From: JAPYTK01 sp964401935
GTDB lineage: Bacteria > Myxococcota_A > Polyangia > Polyangiales > Polyangiaceae
Length of the DNA stretch: 64,000 bases
Direction: 5' to 3'
NCBI GenBank assembly: GCA_964401935.1
Contig: CAYOAL010000027.1
Location: 16,271-80,270 of the forward strand
A program made the translations under genes and the position numbers. Below the pieces are notes generated by a model. That model was not told where the DNA came from. It worked only from the letters and a program-made list of their open reading frames with translations, and ran no database searches. This document shows positions 57,941-64,000 of the stretch, piece after piece (the stretch's first letter is position 1; each line of letters opens with the position of its first letter).

Positions 57941-58533
57941 CGCTTCGATCGATCGTTCGTGCAGGGGCCGCCCCCGCCATGGGAGCGGCCCTCACGCTCT
58001 TGGCCACCCTCGCTGTGGCCTGTGATCCGCCCGCCCCCGCGGCGCCGGCCAAGGCGCCGTTCGACGTGGTGGCCGAGGTGCTCATGCATCCGCGCTGCGT
58101 GAACTGCCACCCGATGGGCGAGGTGCCCCTCATCGGGGATCACGGCGCGCCCCACGGCATGCAGGTGCTCCGCGGGCCCGACGGGCGCGGCGTCACCACC
58201 ACCATGTGCCAAAACTGTCACCAAGCGGAGAACCTCGACGGCGAGCACATGCCGCCGGGCGCCCCCGACTGGCACATGCCGACGCAAGCGGTCCCGATGG
58301 TGTTCGAGGGTCGCAGCGCCGGAGCGCTGTGTCGCCAGCTCACCGATCCCACCGCGAACGGCGGCAAGAGCCCGAGCGACATCCTCACCCACCTCACCGA
58401 GGACGGTCTGGTGCGCTGGGGCTTCGAGCCCGGCGAGGGGCGCACACCGGTGCCGGTGCCCTACGACACCTTCCGAGCCGCGGCGCGGGCCTGGCTCGAG
58501 GGGGGAGCACACTGTCCTCCGTCGAGCCGCTGA
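57937..58533 (+). CDS. Dihaem c-type cytochrome lipoprotein, partner of the molybdenum hydroxylase
   Basis: A 198-residue lipoprotein whose ATG overlaps the stop codon of the molybdenum subunit gene. The signal peptide ends in LAVAC, followed by a short Ala/Pro linker. Two CxxCH haem-binding motifs are present: HPRCVNCHPMG and TMCQNCHQAEN. Several Met residues that could be distal ligands occur around HMPPGAPDWHMPT. It probably takes electrons from the 2Fe-2S subunit and passes them to the respiratory chain at the membrane. Cytochromes of this kind accompany many periplasmic IorAB-type enzymes. Confidence 0.85.
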   Translation: MTLRSIVRAGAAPAMGAALTLLATLAVACDPPAPAAPAKAPFDVVAEVLMHPRCVNCHPMGEVPLIGDHGAPHGMQVLRGPDGRGVTTTMCQNCHQAENLDGEHMPPGAPDWHMPTQAVPMVFEGRSAGALCRQLTDPTANGGKSPSDILTHLTEDGLVRWGFEPGEGRTPVPVPYDTFRAAARAWLEGGAHCPPSSR

Positions 58534-58550
58534 GCGCGCTCCCCGGTGCG

Positions 58551-59996
58551 TCACTCAGAGAGGGTGCGCTTGGCCTCGGGTCGCGAGAGGCTCCAGAGCG
58601 CGTAAATGCCGTAGGGGATCCCGATGCAGCTCGTGAGCGCGAACGCCCCGTAGAGCATGGTGGAGAGCCGCGCCCAGCGCCGGCGCCCTCGCAGGCCGAG
58701 CGCGTTCACGGCGGCCCAGAAGATCCCCCCGTAGAGGAAGGCGAACAGCGCGATCCCCCAGAAGAGGACGAAGATCGCGACCACGTCGAGGCCCGAGCTC
58801 CCGGACGACCCGCCGGACGAGCCACCGGTGGAGGTGCTGCGAGCAGCGGAAGGGGCGATGAAGGCCCCATAGCTGAACCACGACGCGCCCACTACGTGGC
58901 ACAGGCTGAAGAGCGCCTGACACACGAGGTGGATCCGCACGTGCTGCTCACCGCCGCGCGACCGCTCGAGCTCGGCGAGCAGCGCGTCCATCGACTGTGG
59001 GCGATCGAGCGGTGAGATCGCGAGGCCCTGCTGGAGCGTGCGGATCAAGGCGCTCGGGATGCCCTGGAGGTTCGGCATGGTCTGCATGCGTCCGTGGATC
59101 ATCCGCTGCCGCATGCCGTCGAGCGTGGGCGCGTCGTAGGGACGCGCTCCGAGCAGCGCCTCGTAGAGCGCCACACAGAACGAGAACACGTCGGAGCGCG
59201 CGTCGACCGGCTGACCGAAGAGCTGCTCGGGCGACATGAAGGCCGGTGTTCCCAGCACCTCCCCCAGCCTCGTGAGCGACGGCGTGGAGTCGGCCCGTGG
59301 GAGCGGCGCCGCGCCGAGCCCGGGCTCTTCGAGCGGCCGGGCGAGCCCGAAGTCGGTGACGCGCACCCGGCCATCGCGCCCGATGAGCACGTTGTGGGGC
59401 TTGAAGTCGCGGTGGAGGATCCCGGCGTGGTGGGCGGCGGCGAGGCCTCGTCCCGCCTCGAGGAAGCGCTCGAGCACCGCCTCCCAGGGGGGCGCGGTGG
59501 CCAGCCACTCGGCGAGGGTGGTCCCCTCCACGTACTCCATGGCGAGGAACACCTGACCGTCGACGAGGCCCGCGTCGAACACCGGCACCACGTTCGGGTG
59601 GGCGAGCGTGGCCATCGCACGCGCCTCTCGCACCAGCCGCTCGGTGGCCTCCCGCTGGGTGTCGCCGCCGCCCCACAGCTCCGGCCGGATGAGCTTCACG
59701 GCCACCCGACGGTGCAACACCGGATCGAGCGCGGCGAGCACCTCGCCCATCCCTCCCCGACCCACGATCCCCTCGATCTCGTAGCGACCGACACGTCGTG
59801 GGCCCGCCTCGGCGAGCACCGTGTCCTGAAGGCCCAGCTCGTTGCCGTCGGAGATCGCTCCCACCACGCGTCCGAGCTCACTCATCACCTCGCGGCAGGT
59901 GGGACAGGTGTCGAGGTGACGCTCGACCTCACGCACGTCGGAGGGGGGCAGAAGTCCCTGCAGATAACCGGCCAGGGTGTTCTCGTCGGGACACAT
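58551..59996 (-). CDS. Ser/Thr kinase with N-terminal anti-sigma-type zinc finger and membrane tail
   Basis: A 481-residue kinase from the ATG at 59996. The N-terminus (ENTLAGYLQGLLPPSDVREV, then HLDTCPTC) has the H-x3-C-x2-C zinc motif (His27, Cys31, Cys34) of anti-sigma factors. The kinase domain follows: GIVGRGGMGEVLAALD, VAVKLIRP, GILHRDFKPHNVLIG (HRD) and VTDFGLARPL (DFG), all intact. After a Ser/Gly linker there are about three hydrophobic segments at the C-terminus (VVAIFVLFWGIALFAFLYGG). It lies divergent from a sigma factor gene 48 bases away. Fusion of the zinc finger to the kinase suggests that the kinase holds and releases this sigma factor. Confidence 0.9.
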   Translation of the reverse strand: MCPDENTLAGYLQGLLPPSDVREVERHLDTCPTCREVMSELGRVVGAISDGNELGLQDTVLAEAGPRRVGRYEIEGIVGRGGMGEVLAALDPVLHRRVAVKLIRPELWGGGDTQREATERLVREARAMATLAHPNVVPVFDAGLVDGQVFLAMEYVEGTTLAEWLATAPPWEAVLERFLEAGRGLAAAHHAGILHRDFKPHNVLIGRDGRVRVTDFGLARPLEEPGLGAAPLPRADSTPSLTRLGEVLGTPAFMSPEQLFGQPVDARSDVFSFCVALYEALLGARPYDAPTLDGMRQRMIHGRMQTMPNLQGIPSALIRTLQQGLAISPLDRPQSMDALLAELERSRGGEQHVRIHLVCQALFSLCHVVGASWFSYGAFIAPSAARSTSTGGSSGGSSGSSGLDVVAIFVLFWGIALFAFLYGGIFWAAVNALGLRGRRRWARLSTMLYGAFALTSCIGIPYGIYALWSLSRPEAKRTLSE

Positions 59997-60044
59997 CGGC
60001 TTCGAGGGCTTCGAGCGTGGGTCGCATTGTGCTAGCGAGGGCGC

Positions 60045-60953
60045 GTGTTGGCCACCGAAGTCGGCATGCTCGCGCTCCTCGTCGAGGCGCGCGCTCGGTC
60101 GGCGGGCCATGAGCCCGAGCCGATCGAGCACGAGGCGGAGACGGCCGCCTTCCTCGCTCAGCGCATCCACGAGGCGCAGGCGGCGTGGCCCGACCTTGGG
60201 CTCGACGTCGCGGCGTTCGTCGCGCACCTCGGTCGCCATCTCCCGAGCGGCGACCTGGTCGACGCGCTCGGCGCGGCGCGGGTGGCCGATCTCTGGCTCG
60301 CGTGTGGGTGCGCGGCCGGCGATCCGAGCGCCTTGCGCGCCTTCGAGGGCGCCTTCGCGGGCGAGCTCCGCATCGTGCGGTCGCGCCTGCGCAAGCCCCA
60401 GGCCGAGGCCGAGGACTTCGTGCAACGCTGCCTTCAGCGCCTGTTTGCGCCGCCACACCCCAAGATCGGTGACTACTCCGGACAAGGCGACCTCCGTAAC
60501 TGGTTGCGCGTGACCTTGGTGCGCATGCTCATCGATCACCAGCGATCGACCCGGCAGCGCGACGCGCACGAACAGCTCACCCCCACCGGCGCCACCCTCG
60601 ACGTGCCCACCCCGAGCGGCGATCTCGAGCTCGACTTCTTGAAGAAACAGTACGGCGCTGCCTTCCGCGACGCCTTCGAGGAGGCGGCCCTCGCGCTCGA
60701 TCCGGGGGAGCGTGTGCTGCTCCGGCAGCACTACGCCGACGGCCTCACCGTCGACGAGATCGGCGCCCTCCATCACGTGCACCGAGCCACCGCCGCGCGG
60801 CGCGTGGCCAAGGCCCGCGCCCAGCTCCTCGCCGGGACCCGTGAGGTGCTGATGGCGAAGCTCGGTCTCGATCGCTCCGAGCTCGACAGCGTCATGCGCA
60901 TGATCGAGAGCAACGTCCACGTGAGCGTGAAGCGGATCCTCACGCCGAGCTGA
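60045..60953 (+). CDS. ECF-like RNA polymerase sigma factor with N-terminal extension
   Basis: A 302-residue sigma factor from the GTG at 60045 (a TTG one codon on is possible). Region 2 is at about residues 95-170: FEGAFAGELRIVRSRLRK, EAEDFVQRCLQRLFAPPHPK and GDLRNWLRVTLVRMLIDHQR. Region 4 is at about 220-275: ALDPGERVLLRQHYADGLTV, DEIGALHHVHRATAARRVAK. The N-terminal 90 residues are an extra helical part not found in most ECF sigma factors; similar long forms occur in Myxococcota. It is divergent from the zinc-finger kinase, which is its likely controller. Confidence 0.85.
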   Translation: MLATEVGMLALLVEARARSAGHEPEPIEHEAETAAFLAQRIHEAQAAWPDLGLDVAAFVAHLGRHLPSGDLVDALGAARVADLWLACGCAAGDPSALRAFEGAFAGELRIVRSRLRKPQAEAEDFVQRCLQRLFAPPHPKIGDYSGQGDLRNWLRVTLVRMLIDHQRSTRQRDAHEQLTPTGATLDVPTPSGDLELDFLKKQYGAAFRDAFEEAALALDPGERVLLRQHYADGLTVDEIGALHHVHRATAARRVAKARAQLLAGTREVLMAKLGLDRSELDSVMRMIESNVHVSVKRILTPS

Positions 60954-60989
60954 ACGTCGCTCTCGCGCTCGAGGCCGCCGCTCCCGTCG

Positions 60990-61469
60990 TCACCCCGCCA
61001 TGTGGTAGGCGGGCGGCGCGGGCTGGGGGGCGGCGACGGCGGGCTTGGGCTCGGGCTTGATGAGCGCGACGAGGCCCCCCACCGTGCAGATCACGGAGGC
61101 GACGAACATGAGCCAATAGCCCGGGGCCGCGCTCACGCTGCCCATGCCCGCCTCGGCGAGCTTCGCTCCGGCCTCGCTGATGTCGGAATACTTCACCAGG
61201 CCCATGAAGGTGGCCAACAGGCCCCCGAGCAGGGCGAGCACGCCCATCCCGCGCCCCATCCGCTTGAGCAGACCCACCGCGGCGGCGATGAGGGGCATCG
61301 CGAGCAAGAAGATGAACACGGGTCCCCCCTGGTCCATCCCTCCCGCCGGGAAGCCCCCGCCCGAGACCTCCTTGGCCAAGCCGGTGAGCTCCACCGCGGC
61401 CCAATCCATGAAACAGGCCGCGATCCCGAGCACGGCACCCGCACCTACGATGAACTTCGTTGCTTTCAT
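60990..61469 (-). CDS. Small membrane protein, four helices, unknown function
   Basis: About 159 residues from the ATG at 61469. Four hydrophobic segments: FIVGAGAVLGIAACF, VFIFLLAMPLIAAAVGLL, GVLALLGGLLATFMGLV and YWLMFVASVICTVGGLVALI. Between the first and second is a Gly-rich loop (GGGFPAGGMDQGGP); the tail is Pro/Ala-rich and likely cytoplasmic. No motif is recognised. It stands alone, convergent with the sigma factor gene and divergent from the small flavoprotein gene. Confidence 0.65.
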   Translation of the reverse strand: MKATKFIVGAGAVLGIAACFMDWAAVELTGLAKEVSGGGFPAGGMDQGGPVFIFLLAMPLIAAAVGLLKRMGRGMGVLALLGGLLATFMGLVKYSDISEAGAKLAEAGMGSVSAAPGYWLMFVASVICTVGGLVALIKPEPKPAVAAPQPAPPAYHMAG

Positions 61470-61752
61470 TGTTCGCTTTCCTTCTCTCGTTTGGAATCTC
61501 TTCTGGAGCTCGTCTCGCTCGAGCTCTTCTCCCCACGTCGCGTGGTTCGCCCGGTAACGACGGAGGCCCGCGCCGCTCGTCGCGCCCAGCAGAAGAAAAA
61601 AAAGAGAAAGATCGGACCAAGCGTGAACCAACCCGAGCGCGCTCGGGGGACCCCGCAGCGCGCGCGCAGCTGCAGCCGGAGCATCCAGCGCTCCCAGGGC
61701 TCCTGCCGTCCGCTTCCCCCTCGGGGCGTCCCGCGCCCATTCGTTCCCGCTC

Positions 61753-61775
61753 GGGAGATCCGCTCAGGATCTCCC
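61753..61775. other. Perfect 9-bp hairpin in divergent gap (61470-61873)
   Basis: GGGAGATCC, loop GCTCA, GGATCTCCC. It lies in the 404-base gap between a minus-strand and a plus-strand gene start, so it is not placed as a terminator. The gap also holds a purine run (AGAAGAAAAAAAAGAGAAAG near 61590) and a 21-bp repeat; no other gene is visible. Confidence 0.6.
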
Positions 61776-61799
61776 CCTCGGGGACCCTGCACACGACGT

Positions 61800-61855
61800 G
61801 AGCCCGCCGCCCGCGCCCTTGAGCCCGCCGCCCGCGCCCTTGAGCCCGCGGCGCG
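61800..61855. repeat. 21-bp tandem repeat, 2.7 copies
   Basis: GAGCCCGCCGCCCGCGCCCT plus T occurs twice exactly from 61800 and continues for about 14 further bases with one change. It ends about 20 bases before the flavoprotein start codon and would lie in its leader. Confidence 0.9.
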
Positions 61856-61873
61856 AGCGCGGTAACAGCGAGC

Positions 61874-62431
61874 ATGCCTCTTGTCATCGTGATCGGAGAT
61901 GGACCTGGTGGCCTGAGCGCCGCCTTGTTTCTGGCCAAGGCGGGCAAGTCGGTCGTCGTGTTTGGTCAGGACAAGACCGCGATGCACGCCGCGATGCTCT
62001 TCAACTACCTCGGCATCGAAGCGATCACGGGGAGCGACTTCCAGAAGGTCGCGCGTCGCCAGGTCGAGGCCCGTGGTGGAGAGATCCGGGACGCCCAGAT
62101 CGCCGCCGTCCAACGCACCGACGGCGGCTTCTCGGTGACCCCCGAGGGCGGCGACGCCCTCACCGCCAAGTACCTCGTGCTCTCGGAGGGCAAGGGCGCG
62201 CGACTCGCGCGGGCCCTCGGACTCGAGCCCGACGAAGACGGCGCCATCCCCACCAACAAGAACGCCTGCACCGCCATCGACGGCGCCTATGTGGTGGGGC
62301 GCTCGGCGCGGCCAGGTCGCAGCCAAGCCATCATCAGCGCTGGCGACGGAGCGGCCGCCGCGATCGACATCCTCTCGCGCGAAGCCGGCGAGAACGTATG
62401 CGACTGGGACGTCCCCCCAAAGGACGGCTGA
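61874..62431 (+). CDS. Minimal FAD-binding protein, thioredoxin-reductase-like without NADPH domain
   Basis: A 185-residue protein. The N-terminus has the FAD-binding motif VIVIGDGPGGLSAALFLA, followed by VVVFGQDKTAMHAAMLFNYL. The end has GAYVVGRSARPGRSQAIISA and GDGAAAAIDIL, which is the C-terminal FAD-binding block of thioredoxin-reductase-like proteins. Those are normally about 310 residues with a central NADPH domain that carries CxxC. Here the two FAD-binding halves are joined directly and there is no CxxC. It is therefore a one-domain flavoprotein that needs another electron donor. The length appears natural: the frame is clean and both ends match family ends. Confidence 0.8.
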   Translation: MPLVIVIGDGPGGLSAALFLAKAGKSVVVFGQDKTAMHAAMLFNYLGIEAITGSDFQKVARRQVEARGGEIRDAQIAAVQRTDGGFSVTPEGGDALTAKYLVLSEGKGARLARALGLEPDEDGAIPTNKNACTAIDGAYVVGRSARPGRSQAIISAGDGAAAAIDILSREAGENVCDWDVPPKDG

Positions 62432-63448
62432 GCGCCCACCCAAGCTCCGACTCACGCGTGGGGGCGTCCGAAAGGCGCTCCCGAGCTCGGCCACGACGCC
62501 ACGCCCTCCGCGTGACGCGACCGACCCGCCGGACTGGCGCCACAGTGAGGTCCAACGCTCCCCCTTGACCAAGTGCCCCGCACCTATCGCACGCCCACGT
62601 TGTTTGGGCACATATCTAAATCCTTGACTCCCAAAGCGCCCGCCGCTCGTGTCCCCCCCGCCGCAGCGAACACGCGCCCCCCCGCCATCTCCCCCCTCCA
62701 CGAACCCCCAGCCCCACCGCCACCTGAAGACTGCCCGCGGCGCCCGCCATGGCGGATGGCGGCGACCGCCACCCTCGGTCGGCTCTCGCCCACGGCGCCC
62801 GCCATGGCGGTTGGCGGCGACCGCCACCCTCGGTCGGCTCTCGCCGCCACCACTCCCGCGGCGCCCGCCATGGCGGATGGCGGCGACCGCCACCCTCGGT
62901 CGGCTCTCGCCCACGGCGCCCGCCCAGGAAAAGGGCGCCGCCTCGGTCGCCGGGCCGCCGTCGCCGGCGGGCGGGGCGCCCCCACCTCCGCCCGCCACCG
63001 TGAGCACGTCCGCCTGCTCGCTCTCCGCGCGCCGGCGCAAGCCGTCGCCGCAGAAGAGCGTCTCGTCTTGGTGCCCGGGTCGTAGCCGTGGTGCGCGCTT
63101 AGGCGGTAGCCCCCAAGCCCCAGCAGCAGGCTGCTCCAGCTGCCCACCGTGACCAGATGCTCGGAGACGTGTATCGAGCGTGCGCTGGACGCTCGGGTGC
63201 CCCGCCTTCTCGTACTCGGGCGTGACCCGCGCCAAACCACGGGAAGGGATCATCCTGGGTCGGGACCACCCTGAGGGAAGTAACACCCAAGGTCGGGACC
63301 ATCCTGAGTCGGGATTAGCTCCCGTCCCCCTCAGACCGCTGACACGCTCGCCGGGGCCGTTCCACCCCCGCGCGAAGTCTCCAGTGGGCGCGAACTCTAA
63401 AGCACAGAAATCGTCGCTTTCTCAGAAAAAGTCGCGAAGGCGCGCAAT
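62432..63448. other. 1-kb stretch without an intact gene, rich in repeats
   Basis: Frames here are Arg/Pro/Ala-rich and follow the repeat units; none has a ribosome-binding site, signal peptide or domain. Present are a 55-bp minisatellite (62739-62931), a less GC-rich patch near 62605-62630 and a degenerate GGTCGGGACCAYCCTGAG pair (63257-63275 and 63290-63308) that may be the remains of another repeat family. The composition suggests decayed sequence. Confidence 0.6.
62739..62931. repeat. 55-bp minisatellite, about 3.5 copies
   Basis: Units begin with GGCGCCCGCCATGGCGG at 62739, 62794, 62860 and 62915 (the last is partial). Spacing is 55, 66 and 55 bases; the 66-base interval has an 11-base insert. 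Each full unit contains the palindrome CCGCCATGGCGG and a GGCGACCGCCACCCTCGGTC core. It is too regular to be chance but lacks the alternating repeat and spacer design of CRISPR. Confidence 0.9.
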
Positions 63449-63965
63449 CCGCTCCAGGTGGTGCGCGTGAGGAGGCTGTCGCCATCCCCCACGCCACGCC
63501 TCAAACCAGCGCGCCCACCAAGGCATGCCCCAGCCATCCCCCACCCCACGCGCCGAAGTGATGCACCAAGCGGCAAGACCCCCCGATGGTGCAACCGGAC
63601 GATCACGGTCCGCCGTCCGGGTTGGTTCTTCGACCCCGAAGGCGACATGCCCAAGGAGGTCACCCTCCGCTTCACGCCCCCGCCCGGCTTCGGCGTCGCC
63701 GTAGGTGTAGAAGATGGGGTCGCCGGGGAGGGCGCCAGAGACGATGTCGGCGACGACGCGGAGGTCGTCGTCGTAGTCGAGCTCGAGCTCGCCGTTGACG
63801 GCGCCGCTCCAGGTGGTGCGCGTGAGGAGGCTGTCGCCATCCCCCACGCCACGCCTCAAACCAGCGCGCCCACCAAGGCATGCCCCAGCCATCCCCCACC
63901 CCACGCGCCGAAGTGATGCACCAAGCGGCAAGACCCCCCGATGGTGCAACCGGACGATCACGGTC
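63449..63965 (-). pseudogene. RHS/YD-repeat gene debris, duplicated
   Basis: On the minus strand one frame reads GDSLLTRTTWSGAVNGELEL, then DYDDDLRVVADIVSG and DPIFYTYGD, which is the pattern of RHS (YD) repeat proteins: a TWSG turn followed by YDxDLRV and a YxYxD ending. The frame then breaks down into unrelated Arg/Gly-rich sequence. The second copy keeps only GDSLLTRTTWSG before it diverges at the repeat border. There is no start codon with a ribosome-binding site. It looks like a remnant of a polymorphic-toxin-type gene; an intact gene may lie to the right of the window. Confidence 0.4.
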
Positions 63966-64000
63966 CGCCGTCCGGGTTGGTTCTTCGACCCCGAAGGCGA
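63449..64000. repeat. 197-bp perfect direct repeat, 355-base period, running off the window
   Basis: Bases 63449-63645 and 63804-64000 are identical over all 197 positions, and the second copy is cut by the window edge. The period (355) is not a multiple of three. The array may continue to the right. A recent tandem duplication fits, and so does an assembly collapse. Confidence 0.95.

Noticed and set aside
61466..63286. Long (606-codon) minus-strand open frame
   Set aside because: It runs antisense through the flavoprotein gene and the 55-bp minisatellite; composition is Arg/Gly/Ala-rich as expected from GC-rich shadow frames.

Overview
ORGANISM. The window is very GC-rich (about 70%) with dense, mostly short-spaced operons. 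Several hallmarks point to a predatory or soil Myxococcota of the Polyangia/Sorangiineae type: a MYXO-CTERM sorting tail (end of the first gene); many lipoproteins with Gly/Ser-rich linkers after the lipobox; von Willebrand A (vWA) lipoproteins; MopE-like, choice-of-anchor-L and IgGFc-binding-type surface proteins; three Hanks-type Ser/Thr kinases with membrane tails; Sel1-repeat proteins; and an NtrC-type two-component pair. The lineage is inferred from gene content, not from a marker gene.

LAYOUT. 1-7.1 kb: surface/secreted proteins (partial MYXO-CTERM protein, vWA lipoproteins) and a class III aminotransferase homologue that has lost its PLP lysine. 7.2-13.5 kb: minus-strand ADP-ribosylglycohydrolase, a Thr-type alkaline-phosphatase-superfamily lipoprotein and a histidine kinase, facing an NtrC-type regulator and a DUF99 protein. 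13.5-17.5 kb: cytoplasmic PhnD-like protein, tRNA-Arg(UCU), Kazal-like lipoprotein, and a TetR regulator with an alpha/beta hydrolase that share a palindromic operator. 17.5-22.8 kb: bidirectional hairpin, PHM-like copper monooxygenase lipoprotein, cholesterol-dependent-cytolysin-like lipoprotein, Ser/Thr kinase, 12-bp minisatellite. 22.9-29.9 kb: FGE-like secreted protein, glycosyltransferase, an orphan trimeric microcompartment (BMC-T) protein paired with a tiny lipoprotein, two tandem vWA lipoproteins, alpha/beta hydrolase. 30-44 kb: more cell-envelope proteins, a kinase, two overlapping Sel1 genes, an IgGFc-binding-type lipoprotein. 44-53 kb: PilZ protein and a tightly coupled three-gene operon (carotenoid oxygenase, soluble-adenylyl-cyclase-like signalling ATPase, zeta-carotene-desaturase-like flavoprotein). 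53-58.5 kb: large (alpha/alpha)-barrel-like lipoprotein and a molybdenum hydroxylase operon (2Fe-2S subunit, Mo subunit, dihaem lipoprotein). 58.5-62.4 kb: zinc-finger kinase divergent from an ECF-like sigma factor, membrane protein, minimal flavoprotein. 62.4-64 kb: no intact gene; minisatellites and a 197-bp perfect direct repeat carrying RHS-like debris.

HOW IT WORKS TOGETHER. Most genes serve the cell surface (at least thirteen predicted lipoproteins) and signal transduction. The most unusual grouping is the operon at 44666-52864, which couples enzymes of carotenoid chemistry to a cyclase with the C1-C2-ATPase-TPR layout of animal soluble adenylyl cyclase. Other points to follow up are the lipid-anchored cytolysin homologue, the orphan BMC-T gene, the lysine-less aminotransferase, and the recurring short tandem repeats that start at or next to stop codons. 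All functional statements rest on reading motifs by eye; no database search was run.
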